Both the position numbers and the translations under genes were made by a program. From Candidatus Parachristensenella avicola (lineage in GTDB: Bacteria > Bacillota > Clostridia > Christensenellales > UMGS416): a stretch of DNA of 64,000 bases. Shown piece by piece: positions 16,076 through 26,754 of this stretch; within the stretch, counting starts at the first letter, position 1; each line of letters begins with the position of its first letter. The notes under the pieces are model-generated. The model saw only the letters and a program-made list of their open reading frames with translations, did no database searches and was not told the DNA's origin. The DNA is taken from the NCBI GenBank assembly GCA_904420205.1, contig CAJFUN010000015.1, positions 1 through 64,000 on the forward strand, given 5' to 3'.

Positions 16076-16876
16076 CTATTTGTGAAAGCGGAATTTTCTA
16101 TCCTCGGTTAAATCCAGCAGGTTAATAAGGCGGTTAAAATTATCTTTTGCCGCATCCAGCCCAGCGGGATGGTGAGCATCGCTGCCCAGATAGAAGCGGC
16201 AACCGCAGGCCATCGCGATGCGATAGGGGCGCAAGATCTCTGCCAGCTCATGGGGTGTATAAGCAGAAGCGTCTAGATTCAGTTCGACGCCTGCGCCCCG
16301 CTCCGCTACGCGGGCGAACAGCCTGTGGAAGGTATCAGAAGGAATACGGCGGATCAGCTCAATATGGTCGGCCCAGGAGGCAGGCGCGATTAAGGGACAG
16401 GTCAGGTGCGCAATCCCGATCTTTTGGAAAGGCAGATCCATATCCAGCAGCGCGTCCAGACGGCTCACGTAGAGCTGCGCGCGGCGTTCGAGCGAACGAT
16501 CCTCTGGGGCAATGGTAAAGCCCTCCATGTGCAGGTGGGTGGTGGGGATAATGACGAAATCAAATTGGTCGAAGGTTTTATCCATAAGCCCAAGACGCCC
16601 GTTTTGATCCATATCGGTTTCGCAGCCGAAGAAGAAGCGGATACCGTCGGACTGCGGGAGCGGCAGGGCCTGGGCGATGTGGGCATAATTTTGACGAGCG
16701 TAGAAATCAAAGGTCACTGCAATGGCCTCGTCCCAGAAGTGATCGGTCAGACATAATTCCCGCAGGCCGTTGGCAGCAGCGTACGCCAGCATGCGCGCGG
16801 TGGTCTGCCGCGGGTCGTCCGAGCATAGCGACAGATGGGAATGCAAATGATAGTCGTGATCCACCATGTACTTCAT
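16076..16876 (-). CDS. PHP-domain phosphatase (histidinol-phosphatase type)
   Basis: A 266-residue metal-dependent phosphoesterase of the PHP family. The N-terminal HDYHLHSHLSLCSDD supplies the first metal ligands, LTDHFWDEA the second motif, FFGCETDMD a third, and FYLGSDAHHPAGL near residue 240 the last. This is the layout of HisK/HisJ-type histidinol-phosphatases, but no other his genes are nearby, so a different phosphate ester is possible. AAAGGAGG precedes the ATG. It lies between the acyl-CoA ligase terminator and its own terminator, so it is probably monocistronic. Confidence 0.83.
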   Translation of the reverse strand: MKYMVDHDYHLHSHLSLCSDDPRQTTARMLAYAAANGLRELCLTDHFWDEAIAVTFDFYARQNYAHIAQALPLPQSDGIRFFFGCETDMDQNGRLGLMDKTFDQFDFVIIPTTHLHMEGFTIAPEDRSLERRAQLYVSRLDALLDMDLPFQKIGIAHLTCPLIAPASWADHIELIRRIPSDTFHRLFARVAERGAGVELNLDASAYTPHELAEILRPYRIAMACGCRFYLGSDAHHPAGLDAAKDNFNRLINLLDLTEDRKFRFHK

Positions 16877-16903
16877 GAGTTTCCTCCTTTGGGTCCGGCT
16901 ATG

Positions 16904-16937
16904 ATAAAAAGGCAGGCACGGCTATTGCGTGCCTGCC
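16904..16937 (-). terminator. Terminator of the regulator-ligase operon
   Basis: On the minus strand a perfect 10-bp stem GGCAGGCACG / CGTGCCTGCC with a 7-base loop is followed by TTTTTATCA. Confidence 0.88.
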
Positions 16938-16950
16938 GGATCAAAGCGGG

Positions 16951-18636
16951 CTACGGCTGCTGAGCAGCCCGGTAGGCCTCCATATCCATACGGACGATTT
17001 CTTTGCGGCGAATTTTCCCAGAAGGCGTCTTGGGCAGCTCATCGACGAATTTGACAACCCTAGGGTACTTATAGGGGGCGGTCGCCTTTTTCACATAGTT
17101 CTGGATTTCCTTAACCAATGCATCCGAAGGTTCGTAGCCTCGGGCCAGCACGATAGTGGCCTTAACAGCCTGCCCGCGGACAGGGTCCGGCGTACCGGTA
17201 ACCGCGCACTCCAGCACGGCGGGATGCTCCATGATAACGCTTTCCACTTCAAAGGGGCCGATGCGGTAACCGGAGGATTTAATGACATCGTCGGCCCGGC
17301 CCACAAACCAAAGGTATCCGTCCTCATCCTGCCAGGCTACGTCGCCGGTGTGGTAGTAACCGTCGTGCCAAACGCTTTCGGTCAACTCCGGAGCGCGATA
17401 GTATCCGTTGAACAGGCCGGTGGGCTTGCCTTCCGCCGTGTAGATACAGACCTCGCCCTCTTCGCCGTAACCGGCAGGTTCGCCGTCGTCGTTCAGCAGC
17501 GTTACCCGGTAGCAGGGATTTACCCTGCCCATGGAACCCGGCTTGGGCTTCATCCAGATAAAGGTCCCGGCGATAGGGGTGGATTCCGACTGGCCGTAGG
17601 CCTCCATCAGCGGCAGCCCTGTTTGCTGCACCCATTGGCTTTGCACCTCGGGATTCAGGGGCTCTCCGGCTACGCAGGCATATTTCATATGGGAGAAATC
17701 GTAGGCGCTCAGGTTTTCCTTAATGAGGAAGCGGTACACGGTAGCCGGAGCGCAGAAGGTGCTCACCTGATAGCGGGTGATGACCTCGCACATCCGGTCG
17801 GCGTGGAAGCGCTCGTAATCATACACAAAGATAGCGCTGCCGGCGATCCACTGGCCGTAGATCTTGCCCCAGGAGGCCTTGGCCCAGCCCGTATCAGCCA
17901 CGGTCAGATGCAGCCCGTCATCCTGCACATTCTGCCAGAAGGCGGCGGTTACAATGTGAGCCAGGGGGTAGCTGAAATCCTGTAGCACCATTTTGGGCAT
18001 GCCCGTAGTACCAGAGGTGAAATAGATCAGCATAGGATCATGGACGCTGGTCGCGTCCGCGCCCTGCGGACGCTGAAAATCGGCGGAGCATGGATCGGCC
18101 AGCGCATGCAGGCTTTCCCAACCGGGCCGGGGCGTGTCGGAAATGACAAGTCGGTGCTGCAACGTAGGCGCTTTGGCGATTGCGGCGTCGACGCCATCCA
18201 GAAGCGGCGCCTCATCCACACAGATCACCATCTTGATATCGGCGGCTTGGCAGCGGTACAAAATGTCTTTGGCGGTCAGCATATGGGTAGCGGGGATTAG
18301 GATTGCCCCCAGCTTATGCAGGGCCATGGCGATGGGCCAGTATTCATAGCGCTGCATAAGCAGCACCATCACCGCGTCGCCTTTGCCGATTCCCTTGGCG
18401 CGCAGCATGTTGGCGATCCGGTTGCTTTCATCGCGCATTTCGGCGAAGGTAAAGCTTTTTTCTTCTCCAGCGTCGTTGACCCATAACAGCGCCCGCTTGT
18501 CCGGCGCCAAGCGGGCATATTCGTCGCATACGTCGTAAGCAAAGTTGAAGTCTTCCGGAACGCGGATGGACAGGTTGCGGGAAAAATCCTCCATGGAATC
18601 GTAATGAGCTCGGGTAAAGCGGTCAATGAGATTCAT
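16951..18636 (-). CDS. AMP-forming acyl-CoA synthetase (acetyl/medium-chain type)
   Basis: A 561-residue adenylate-forming enzyme activating a carboxylic acid with ATP and then CoA. The phosphate loop YFTSGTTGMPKMV lies near residue 207, and MEAYGQSESTP near 345. The hinge region YHTGDVAWQDEDGYLWFVGRADDVIKSSGYRIGPFEVE (in parts) lies near 415-450, and the catalytic Lys is in TPSGKIRRKEI near the C-terminus. The sequence resembles the ACSM/acetate-CoA ligase branch, but chain-length preference is not clear. Its ATG shares one base with the stop of the upstream XRE-cupin regulator, so the two are translationally coupled. Confidence 0.9.
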   Translation of the reverse strand: MNLIDRFTRAHYDSMEDFSRNLSIRVPEDFNFAYDVCDEYARLAPDKRALLWVNDAGEEKSFTFAEMRDESNRIANMLRAKGIGKGDAVMVLLMQRYEYWPIAMALHKLGAILIPATHMLTAKDILYRCQAADIKMVICVDEAPLLDGVDAAIAKAPTLQHRLVISDTPRPGWESLHALADPCSADFQRPQGADATSVHDPMLIYFTSGTTGMPKMVLQDFSYPLAHIVTAAFWQNVQDDGLHLTVADTGWAKASWGKIYGQWIAGSAIFVYDYERFHADRMCEVITRYQVSTFCAPATVYRFLIKENLSAYDFSHMKYACVAGEPLNPEVQSQWVQQTGLPLMEAYGQSESTPIAGTFIWMKPKPGSMGRVNPCYRVTLLNDDGEPAGYGEEGEVCIYTAEGKPTGLFNGYYRAPELTESVWHDGYYHTGDVAWQDEDGYLWFVGRADDVIKSSGYRIGPFEVESVIMEHPAVLECAVTGTPDPVRGQAVKATIVLARGYEPSDALVKEIQNYVKKATAPYKYPRVVKFVDELPKTPSGKIRRKEIVRMDMEAYRAAQQP

Positions 18637-19205
18637 CAGTCTAGATCCTTCCTATCCCCTTGGGAGAGGATGGACAGAAAGCGGGCAGGCTTCCCGTGCA
18701 GCGCCCGCATGCCATGGGGCTTTTCCGAGGAAAAATATACCGCGTCGCCGGCTTCCAGCACTACGTCGTATTTGCCGATAAAGATCTGCAGCGTACCCTC
18801 CATCACATAGGAAAACTCTTGGCCTGCGTGGGAATACTGGTGATATTCCTCGCGAGGTTCCACCGTGACCATAAAGGGCTCCATCGTTTTGTGAATAAAG
18901 CCATAGGCCAGGTTTTGATAGCCGTATTCCTTGCGGCGGTCCACAGCGATGCCCCGGCCCTTGCGCACAACGAAATAATCGCTGGCCTTGGGCTCGTCGC
19001 CGGTGAGCAGCACAGTCAGGTCAATGTGGTATAAACGACTTAACTCATACAGTACGCTTACCGGGATATCTGCCTTGCCTTGTTCATAGGCAAGATATGT
19101 TTCTTCATCAAGACCGACCTTCTCAGCTACCTCTTTGACCGAGAAATCAGACAGCTCGCGCATTCCCTGAATGCGCTGTGCAACCCACATAAGCTCTTCG
19201 CGCAT
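18636..19205 (-). CDS. XRE-family regulator with C-terminal cupin domain
   Basis: A 189-residue one-component regulator. Residues 7-62 form an HTH_3 domain (MRELSDFSVKEVAEKVGLDE, TYLAYEQGKADIP). Residues 110-180 form a cupin with HQYSHAGQEFSYVMEGTL and LEAGDAVYFSSEKPHGMRA, keeping His and Glu metal ligands. Cupin-XRE regulators sense small acids, amines or sugars. It overlaps the acyl-CoA ligase gene by one base and probably controls that operon in response to the ligase substrate or product. Confidence 0.88.
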   Translation of the reverse strand: MREELMWVAQRIQGMRELSDFSVKEVAEKVGLDEETYLAYEQGKADIPVSVLYELSRLYHIDLTVLLTGDEPKASDYFVVRKGRGIAVDRRKEYGYQNLAYGFIHKTMEPFMVTVEPREEYHQYSHAGQEFSYVMEGTLQIFIGKYDVVLEAGDAVYFSSEKPHGMRALHGKPARFLSILSQGDRKDLD

Positions 19206-19237
19206 AGCCTGAGTACCCCTTTCATGGAATTTTTCCC

Positions 19238-19266
19238 ATTATACCCAAAACGCAGTCGGGAAGCAA
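19238..19266 (-). promoter_or_regulatory. SigA promoter of the XRE-cupin/ligase operon
   Basis: On the minus strand TTGCTT, a 17-bp spacer and TATAAT lie about 35 bases upstream of the regulator start. Divergent from the GH36 promoter 80 bases away. Confidence 0.65.
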
Positions 19267-19348
19267 GGCATGGGAGGGCTGAAAGAACGCATGGCAAGAG
19301 GAGCCCTTTTGAAATATTATAAAGATAGCACAAAAAAACATAATATGA

Positions 19349-19377
19349 TTGACAAAAATGAATAGTTTTATTAAACT
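19349..19377 (+). promoter_or_regulatory. SigA promoter of the GH36 gene
   Basis: TTGACA, a 17-bp spacer and TAAACT in an AT-rich stretch, 58 bases upstream of the start. Confidence 0.65.
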
Positions 19378-19434
19378 TTTATTTGTAGAATATGTCTGTG
19401 GAAAATATAGTAAGCACGTGGAAGGGGAATGAAG

Positions 19435-21546
19435 ATGGTTCCAGACAACCATCCTGGAGAACAGGATTTTGAATTGCTTCGCACATTGACGGAAGGGTTT
19501 TGTACCCCTGCAACGTTTCCAATTTCTTTTTGGTATGGAGAGAAAAAGCAGACCGGGGTTCCGTGGCATGCAACGACAAGCTGGAAACGGATTGACTCGA
19601 ATCTAACCCATCTTATAATAAAATCGACAGACCCTGAAACTGGGCTTGAAATAAAAGCAGCCTGTGAACAATATGCCGATTTCCCCGTATTGGAATGGAC
19701 CGTGTATTTAACGAACAAGGGAGAACAGAATACACCGCCGATAAGAGACCTTATGGGCATGGATGCGGTTATAAAGTTGCAGCGGCCCTTACTACAATAT
19801 GGAAGCGGGGATCGGATCGGAAATAAGGGATATGAGTTTTTTGAGCGTCCTATTGCAGACGATGTATTTGAAATGCAGCCGGTTGGTGGAAAATGTTGCA
19901 ACGCTGCATTCCCGTATATGCGTATCGTGTCGGCTGAAGAACAGATGGGATTTCTTCTTTCTGTTGGTTGGCCAGGGCAATGGAAAGCCCAGTTAAGCCT
20001 TCAAGGTTCGGGGACGCTTGTAAAAGCTGGCCAGGCGACAACGAGTTTTTATTTAAAGCCAGGCGAAACCGTACGGACGCCGCGGATGACCATGTTGGCG
20101 TTTATGGGCGATGAGCGGCGTGCGACCAATCTTTGGCGCAGGTGGTATATGGCGCATGTGATACCGAAAAATGGCGGTAAAAGTACGCAGCCTATGCTGA
20201 TCGCTGGGAACGTGGCAGACCCAAAGAAAGAGGGATATTCGGAATGCACGGGATGGACGCATAAGGGGATCGCCGAGTCGCTTAATGTATATGACCGCCA
20301 GGGGATTCAATATGATTTGTTTTGGTTGGATGCTGGCTGGTATGATTGTGGTAGATGGTGGCGGCATACGGGGACCTGGAAAGAACGGCAGCCAAACTAT
20401 CCTGATGGGCTGTTAGGGGTAAAGCAGAGCTGTGATGCTCATGGCATAAAGTTGCTTGTTTGGTTTGAACCGGAACGCGTGTTTAAGGGAACGGATATTG
20501 AGAGACAACATCCGGAATGGCTTCTCAGAAAAAACGGCGATCAAGAATTGATTGGTAGAGACACGGAGCATTCTCCGGAAAGCAGCTTGTTTAATATTGG
20601 GAATCCTGAAGCATGCGCGTACTTATCTGATATGATATGCGAGTTTTTGAAGCGAAATCACATTGATTGGTATCGGGAAGATTTTAATGTATGCCCGCTG
20701 CCCTACTGGGAGGCTAATGATGAAGTAGGACGTTGGGGAATGCTCGAAAACCAATACGTCCAGGGCTACTTGAAATTTTGGGATGAAATATTAAGAAGAA
20801 ATCCAGGCATTCAGATTGATTCCTGCGCATCAGGTGGATGTAGAAATGACCTAGAGACGATGCGTAGGTCGGTACCGCTGCACTATTCAGATTTCGGCTA
20901 TGGCAATCATCCTGTGAAAATGGGCTTCGAGCAGACTATGCACGAGTGGTTCCCCTATTTTAAGTCGAACGCAATGGGAACGGATTATCCAGATGGAAGT
21001 TATCCAACCAACGAAGACGAGTGGGATGAATGGGAGTTTGCACGGTCTGCTAAATGTGAGCGGGAGGATGAAGATAGCAAGCGAAAGGAAGCCGAAAAAA
21101 AAGACGCGGTTGCTAGATCGATAGACTTTTATGATTTTTACTGTGCACTTGCTCCGGCGATCGTTCCAGCGATAGGCTCTGCCGAAGATGAGGAGGGATT
21201 CGCTGTCGTACGGGCGATGCAGGACAGTTGGAGAAAAGCCGCTGGAATCATGCTGCGGGGCGATTTTTATGCATTAACAAAGTATCACAAGGATGCGGAA
21301 AAATGGTGGTGCCGTCAGTTTGATGATCCGGAAAGAGGCGAAGGTTTCCTGCTCTTCGTGACGGGGAATCGGTGTGCAGAAGATATACAGACAGTGTATC
21401 CTTATATGAGAGAAGAAGAGGATTTCCTGTTTGAAAACAGGCAGACAGGGGAGCAAAGGCGATTGACAGGAAAAGAGGTATTAAACGGATTTCAGGAGAA
21501 TCTATCGCCCAGAAGTGGAAGCATTTGGTTCTATAGAAAGGCTTGA
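19435..21546 (+). CDS. GH36-type glycosidase (alpha-galactosidase family)
   Basis: A 703-residue cytoplasmic glycoside hydrolase with no signal peptide. A beta-sandwich N-terminal part (about 1-280) precedes the TIM barrel, with LFWLDAGWYDCGRWW near residue 300, IKLLVWFEPERV near 345, the presumed nucleophile Asp in DWYREDFNV near 410, and DSCASGGCRND near 463. The classical alpha-galactosidase nucleophile motif is KWDxN; here it reads REDFN, seen in atypical GH36 members, so the substrate may not be galactose. GGAAGGGG suits the ATG at 19435 better than that at 19429. Base composition is clearly more AT-rich than the flanks, which suggests later acquisition. Confidence 0.82.
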   Translation: MVPDNHPGEQDFELLRTLTEGFCTPATFPISFWYGEKKQTGVPWHATTSWKRIDSNLTHLIIKSTDPETGLEIKAACEQYADFPVLEWTVYLTNKGEQNTPPIRDLMGMDAVIKLQRPLLQYGSGDRIGNKGYEFFERPIADDVFEMQPVGGKCCNAAFPYMRIVSAEEQMGFLLSVGWPGQWKAQLSLQGSGTLVKAGQATTSFYLKPGETVRTPRMTMLAFMGDERRATNLWRRWYMAHVIPKNGGKSTQPMLIAGNVADPKKEGYSECTGWTHKGIAESLNVYDRQGIQYDLFWLDAGWYDCGRWWRHTGTWKERQPNYPDGLLGVKQSCDAHGIKLLVWFEPERVFKGTDIERQHPEWLLRKNGDQELIGRDTEHSPESSLFNIGNPEACAYLSDMICEFLKRNHIDWYREDFNVCPLPYWEANDEVGRWGMLENQYVQGYLKFWDEILRRNPGIQIDSCASGGCRNDLETMRRSVPLHYSDFGYGNHPVKMGFEQTMHEWFPYFKSNAMGTDYPDGSYPTNEDEWDEWEFARSAKCEREDEDSKRKEAEKKDAVARSIDFYDFYCALAPAIVPAIGSAEDEEGFAVVRAMQDSWRKAAGIMLRGDFYALTKYHKDAEKWWCRQFDDPERGEGFLLFVTGNRCAEDIQTVYPYMREEEDFLFENRQTGEQRRLTGKEVLNGFQENLSPRSGSIWFYRKA

Positions 21547-21601
21547 GGTTTAGGATCAAAGCTGCTTTAAGGCAAATGCGCCTAATTGTATACAATCATG
21601 T

Positions 21602-21638
21602 AGGCCTGTCAGCAAGAATGCTGGTAGGCCTTTATTTG
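21602..21638 (+). terminator. Terminator of the GH36 gene
   Basis: AGGCCTGTCAGC pairs with GCTGGTAGGCCT (two mismatched pairs mid-stem) over a 6-base loop, then TTATTT. Confidence 0.7.
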
Positions 21639-21672
21639 ATGGTTAGTATGGATACGTTTTATAAGGATACAA

Positions 21673-21722
21673 AAACTTATGTTCGTATTTGACTGTACTT
21701 TGAACAGATGCTGTGGTATAAT
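21673..21722 (+). promoter_or_regulatory. uvrB promoter region with possible LexA box
   Basis: AAACTTATGTTCG (from 21673) resembles the Gram-positive SOS box CGAACATATGTTCG in its right half and centre. An extended -10, TGGTATAAT (TATAAT at 21717-21722), follows; no -35 sits at the right distance. uvrBA is a classical SOS operon, but the match is imperfect. Confidence 0.35.
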
Positions 21723-21820
21723 TCGGGTTAGCTGCGGACAGTGCGATTTATAGCATATTTAGCTCACGAGATTTATTATTTGAACCTGTTTTAGTCATTG
21801 AGATGGGGTACATATGAGAA

Positions 21821-23833
21821 ATGAAATTTAGGATATTCGGAAACTATCAACCGGCGGGGGACCAGCCCCAGGCCATCGACCAGCTGGAAAAGGGCTTGGA
21901 GGAAGGGCTGGCCCGCCAGGTTCTGTTGGGCGTAACGGGCAGCGGAAAAACCTTTACCATGGCCAACATCATCGCCCGGGCCCAACGTCCGGCGCTGGTC
22001 ATTGCCCACAACAAAACGCTGGCCGCCCAGCTATGCCAGGAATTCCGGGAGTTTTTTCCGGAGAATGCGGTGGAATACTTCGTCTCCTATTATGATTATT
22101 ACCAGCCGGAGGCCTATATTCCCAGCTCGGATACCTATATCGAGAAGGATTCCGCCATTAACGATGAGATTGACAAGATGCGGCATTCGGCTACCGCCAG
22201 CTTGCTGGAACGGCGGGATGTCATCGTGGTCGCTAGCGTATCGTGCATTTATGGGTTAGGCGACCCGGAAGAATACCGTGATCTGAGCTTGTCGCTGCGC
22301 CTGGATATGCGAATGGACCGGGACGAGCTGCTGGACAAGCTGGTGGCGATCCAATACGAACGCAACGACATCAACTTTATTCGCGGTACCTTCCGGGTGC
22401 GGGGCGATATTGTGGAAATTTTTCCCGTGGCCAGCAACGATATCGGCGTACGGGTGGAATTTTTCGGAGATACCATCGAGCGGCTGTCCGAATTTGAGGT
22501 GCTCACCGGCCATGTAAAGAACCGGATCAACTATACTATCATCTTTCCTGCCAGCCACTATGCCACCTCGCCGGAGAAGATGGAGCGGGCTATCGCCATG
22601 ATCCAGGACGACCTGGTGACCGAGGTGCAGAAGCTGGAGGCCGAAAATAAGCTTTTGGAGGCGCAGCGGCTGAAGCAGCGCACCGAATACGATATTGAGA
22701 TGATGCGGGAAATCGGGTATTGCAATGGAATTGAGAACTATTCCCGCTATTTCGACGGCCGGGCTCCGGGGGAGCCCTCCTATACGCTCCTGGACTTCTT
22801 TCCCGACGATTACCTGCTCTTTATCGACGAGTCCCATGTAACGCTGCCGCAGATACGGGCCATGTATGCCGGCGACCGGTCCCGCAAGGAGATGCTGGTG
22901 CAGTATGGCTTCCGCCTTCCGGCGGCCTTTGATAACCGTCCGCTGATGTGGGATGAATTCCGCCAGCGGATGGGCCAGACCATCTATGTCAGCGCCACGC
23001 CGGCGGAGCTGGAGCTGTCTGAAGCGGGGCAGGTAGTGGAGCAGATCATACGGCCCACCGGCCTGTTGGATCCGGAGATTTCCGTGCGGCCTATCGAGGG
23101 GCAGATTGAGGACCTTTACGGTGAAATCACCAGGACCGTTGCGGAGGGCTACCGTGTCCTGGTGACAACATTAACCAAGAAGATGGCAGAAAGCCTGACG
23201 GAATACTTTACCGAGCTGGATGTACGGGTACGGTATCTGCATTCGGATATCGATACGCTGGAGCGGCAGGAGATTATCCAGGATTTCCGCAAGGGCGAAT
23301 TCGACGTGCTGGTGGGCATAAACCTGCTGCGGGAGGGCTTGGATATGCCGGAGGTATCGCTGGTCGCCATTCTGGATGCGGATAAGGAAGGCTTTTTGCG
23401 ATCGACTCGCTCGATGATTCAGACCATCGGCCGTGCAGCACGCAATGCGCAGGGCCGCGTGATCATGTATGCGGATATCATTACGGATTCCATGCGCAAT
23501 GCAATCGACGAGACCAACCGCCGGCGCGGCATCCAAAGCGCTTATAATGAGGCACACCATATTACGCCGCAGAGCATCTATAAGGCGATTCCCGCCCAGC
23601 TGCGGGTGACGCTGGAGCCGGAGGAGGAACGTCCGGCAGCAAAGGCACGGACGGCAAAAACCGGCACAGCTACCAGGCGGCTCCCCGCGCCTGAGGCGCC
23701 GCGGCCTGCAGGAAAGCGGATGAGCGAGCAGCAGCTGGAGGCGGCGATGAATGAAGCGGCTATGGCGTTGGATTTTGAAAAAGCAGCCGAATATCGGGAT
23801 CAATTGCTGGCGCTGCGGGCGCAAAAGAAATAG
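21821..23833 (+). CDS. uvrB: Excinuclease ABC subunit B
   Basis: A 670-residue helicase-like damage-verification subunit of nucleotide excision repair. Walker A is [14 protein letters not shown] (about residues 39-52). The beta-hairpin region [20 protein letters not shown] lies near residues 92-111, and DEXX-type [14 protein letters not shown] near 335. The SF2 C-terminal motifs include [12 protein letters not shown] and [14 protein letters not shown]-terminal UVR domain ([16 protein letters not shown]) binds UvrC. The length is normal. It is followed after 12 bases by uvrA, forming a uvrBA operon. Confidence 0.97.
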   Translation: MKFRIFGNYQPAGDQPQAIDQLEKGLEEGLARQVLLGVTGSGKTFTMANIIARAQRPALVIAHNKTLAAQLCQEFREFFPENAVEYFVSYYDYYQPEAYIPSSDTYIEKDSAINDEIDKMRHSATASLLERRDVIVVASVSCIYGLGDPEEYRDLSLSLRLDMRMDRDELLDKLVAIQYERNDINFIRGTFRVRGDIVEIFPVASNDIGVRVEFFGDTIERLSEFEVLTGHVKNRINYTIIFPASHYATSPEKMERAIAMIQDDLVTEVQKLEAENKLLEAQRLKQRTEYDIEMMREIGYCNGIENYSRYFDGRAPGEPSYTLLDFFPDDYLLFIDESHVTLPQIRAMYAGDRSRKEMLVQYGFRLPAAFDNRPLMWDEFRQRMGQTIYVSATPAELELSEAGQVVEQIIRPTGLLDPEISVRPIEGQIEDLYGEITRTVAEGYRVLVTTLTKKMAESLTEYFTELDVRVRYLHSDIDTLERQEIIQDFRKGEFDVLVGINLLREGLDMPEVSLVAILDADKEGFLRSTRSMIQTIGRAARNAQGRVIMYADIITDSMRNAIDETNRRRGIQSAYNEAHHITPQSIYKAIPAQLRVTLEPEEERPAAKARTAKTGTATRRLPAPEAPRPAGKRMSEQQLEAAMNEAAMALDFEKAAEYRDQLLALRAQKK

Positions 23834-23845
23834 GAGGAGAAGGCC

Positions 23846-26686
23846 TTGCAGGATTCTATCGTGGTAAAGGGCGCCAGGGAGCACAACCTGAAAAATATCG
23901 ACGTTACAATCCCCAGAAATAAGCTGGTGGTCATTACGGGACTGTCGGGCTCGGGCAAATCATCGCTGGCCTTCGATACCCTGTATGCGGAGGGGCAGCG
24001 GCGCTATGTGGAGTCGCTTTCCAGCTATGCCCGCCAGTTTTTAGGGCTGATGGAAAAGCCAGATGTGGACTATATCGAGGGCCTTTCGCCGGCCATCTCC
24101 ATCGATCAGAAAACCACCAGCCGCAACCCTCGCTCCACCGTGGGCACGGTTACGGAGATTTATGATTATCTCAGGCTGCTGTATGCGCGGGTTGGCACGC
24201 CCCATTGCCCCAAGTGCGGCCGGGTGATTCATCAGCAGACGGTGGATCAGATGGTGGATAAGCTGCTGGAGCTGCCGGAGGGCAGCCGCGTACACCTGCT
24301 GGCCCCGGTGGTGCGGGGCCGAAAAGGCGAGTATGTCCAGCTGCTGGACGACCTTTCCCGGCAGGGCTACGCTCGGGTGCGGGTCGATGGAACGTACTAT
24401 GAATTCGGGGAGAAAATCCCCATGGCAAAGACCAAAAAGCACCATATTGAGGTGGTGGTAGACCGGGTTATCATCCGCCATGACGCGGAATCGGCCAAGG
24501 CGGCTCACCGGCGGCTGGCCGATTCTTTGGAGACGGCTATGAAGCTTTCGGACGGCTTGGTGCTGGCTTCGGTGCAGGACGGCGAGGAGATCACCTTCTC
24601 GGCCAACTATGCCTGCACCCACTGCGGGATCTCCATCGAGGAGATTACGCCTCGGATGTTCTCCTTCAACAGCCCCTTCGGCGCATGCCCCACCTGCTCG
24701 GGCCTGGGAATCCTGATGAAGATGGATCCAGAACTCATGGTGGACGACTGGAATAAATCGCTGGGCGGCGGCGCGCTGTCGGTGATGGGCTCTTCAGGGG
24801 AGGATGCTTCCATGACTGCAGCGATTTTTCGAGCCCTGGGCGCCCGGTATGGTTTTACCCTGGAGACACCGCTGAAGGACTTTACCCAGCAGCAGCGCCA
24901 GGTTCTGTTCTGGGGCACAGGTGAAGAGAAGATTGAGGTGGTCTACGACCGCGCCTATGGCTCCGGTAAGTATCAGATGGCCTTTGAGGGAATTGTGCCC
25001 ATGATGGAGCGGCGCTACCAGCAGACCCAGAGCCAGGGGATGAAGGAGTACTATGAATCGCTGATGAGCCAGCTCCCCTGCCCGGATTGCGGCGGGAAGC
25101 GGTTACGCAAGGAGGCGAGGGCGGTTACGGTGGGCGATATGGCCCTGTGCGATCTGACGGAGCTGTCCGTGGTGGAGGAACTGGCCTTTTTTGAGCGGCT
25201 GGCGCTTACGCAGACCCAGCAGCTGATTGCCGACCAGATTCTCAAGGAGATCCGTTCGCGTTTGGGATTTTTGCGGGATGTGGGCCTGGAATACCTGACC
25301 TTAGCCCGCTCGGCCGGCAGCCTTTCCGGGGGAGAGGCCCAGCGCATCCGGCTGGCTACTCAGATCGGTTCAGCGCTGACCGGCGTATTATATATTCTGG
25401 ACGAGCCCTCCATCGGCCTGCATCAGCGGGATAACGCCCGTCTGCTGGCGGCGCTAAAGGGCCTTAGGGATCTGGGTAACTCGCTGCTGGTGGTGGAGCA
25501 TGATGAGGAAACCATGCTGGAGTCCGACTATCTGCTGGATATTGGCCCCGGCCCCGGCGTGCATGGCGGGCAGGTGGTGTCCCAGGGCACGCCGGAGGAG
25601 GTCATGGCCGACGAGCGGTCGATCACGGGCAACTTCCTTTCCGGACGCCGAAAGATCGCGATCCCTGCCCAGCGGCGCACCTGCGACGGACGCTGGCTGA
25701 CCGTGCGCGGCGCACGGCAGAATAACCTGAAGAATATTGACGTGGCGATCCCCTTGGGGCTGTTTACGGTGGTTACGGGCGTCTCCGGTTCGGGTAAATC
25801 CAGCCTGGTCAATGAGATCGTCCATAAGACGCTGGCGCGGGACCTGAACCGCGCCAAAGTCAAGCCCGGCCTGTGCGACGGCGTGGAGGGGCTGGACCAG
25901 CTGGATAAGGTAATCGCTATCGATCAGTCGCCCATCGGCCGCACACCCCGCTCCAACCCGGCCACCTATACCGGCGCCTTCGACTTGATTCGGAACCTCT
26001 TTGCCGAAACGATGGACGCCAAAGCGCGAGGGTATAAGGCGGGACGCTTCAGTTTTAACACCAAGGGCGGGAGATGCGAAGCCTGCAACGGCGACGGCAT
26101 CATCAAAATCGAGATGCACTTTCTGCCGGATGTCTATGTGCCCTGCGAGGTCTGCAAGGGCCAGCGGTATAACCGGGAGACGCTGGAGGTGCGCTATAAG
26201 GGGAAGAATATTGCCGACGTGCTGGATATGACGGTGGAGGAGGCAGTGGAATTTTTCGGCCCCCTGCCCCGGATTGAGAACAAAATCCGTACGCTGTACG
26301 ACGTGGGGCTGGGCTATATCAAGCTAGGCCAGCCATCCACTCAGCTTTCCGGCGGCGAGGCCCAGCGCATCAAGCTGGCCACGGAACTTTCACGCCGCGG
26401 TACGGGGCGCACGGTCTATATCCTAGACGAGCCCACCACCGGCTTGCATACCGCCGACGTGGAGCGGCTGATCGATATTCTGCAGAAGCTGACCGACCAA
26501 GGCAATACGGTGATCGTCATCGAGCACAACCTGGACGTCATCAAGACGGCCGATTATATTATTGACCTGGGCCCTGAGGGCGGGGATAAGGGCGGCACGA
26601 TCGTTGCGACCGGTACGCCGGAGGAAATCGCCGCCTGCCCTGAATCGCATACCGGCCAATTCTTAAAAAAGGCGCTGGAGCGATAA
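23846..26686 (+). CDS. uvrA: Excinuclease ABC subunit A
   Basis: A 946-residue DNA damage-recognition ATPase. It has two ABC modules with Walker [15 protein letters not shown] (about residue 32) and [14 protein letters not shown] (about residue 640). The signature motifs are [17 protein letters not shown] and [16 protein letters not shown], and the Walker B sequences are [11 protein letters not shown] and [11 protein letters not shown]. Zinc-binding Cys pairs are present (CPKCG, CTHCG...CPTC, CEAC...CEVC). TTG start behind AGGAGGAGAAGG, 12 bases after uvrB. Full length; no ABC-half is missing. Confidence 0.97.
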   Translation: MQDSIVVKGAREHNLKNIDVTIPRNKLVVITGLSGSGKSSLAFDTLYAEGQRRYVESLSSYARQFLGLMEKPDVDYIEGLSPAISIDQKTTSRNPRSTVGTVTEIYDYLRLLYARVGTPHCPKCGRVIHQQTVDQMVDKLLELPEGSRVHLLAPVVRGRKGEYVQLLDDLSRQGYARVRVDGTYYEFGEKIPMAKTKKHHIEVVVDRVIIRHDAESAKAAHRRLADSLETAMKLSDGLVLASVQDGEEITFSANYACTHCGISIEEITPRMFSFNSPFGACPTCSGLGILMKMDPELMVDDWNKSLGGGALSVMGSSGEDASMTAAIFRALGARYGFTLETPLKDFTQQQRQVLFWGTGEEKIEVVYDRAYGSGKYQMAFEGIVPMMERRYQQTQSQGMKEYYESLMSQLPCPDCGGKRLRKEARAVTVGDMALCDLTELSVVEELAFFERLALTQTQQLIADQILKEIRSRLGFLRDVGLEYLTLARSAGSLSGGEAQRIRLATQIGSALTGVLYILDEPSIGLHQRDNARLLAALKGLRDLGNSLLVVEHDEETMLESDYLLDIGPGPGVHGGQVVSQGTPEEVMADERSITGNFLSGRRKIAIPAQRRTCDGRWLTVRGARQNNLKNIDVAIPLGLFTVVTGVSGSGKSSLVNEIVHKTLARDLNRAKVKPGLCDGVEGLDQLDKVIAIDQSPIGRTPRSNPATYTGAFDLIRNLFAETMDAKARGYKAGRFSFNTKGGRCEACNGDGIIKIEMHFLPDVYVPCEVCKGQRYNRETLEVRYKGKNIADVLDMTVEEAVEFFGPLPRIENKIRTLYDVGLGYIKLGQPSTQLSGGEAQRIKLATELSRRGTGRTVYILDEPTTGLHTADVERLIDILQKLTDQGNTVIVIEHNLDVIKTADYIIDLGPEGGDKGGTIVATGTPEEIAACPESHTGQFLKKALER

Positions 26687-26754
26687 AAGGTAAAAGGAGG
26701 TAGGGCCGGCACTTACAGGACGCCCCAGCCCATGAGCGAAAGAGAGGGAAGCAC

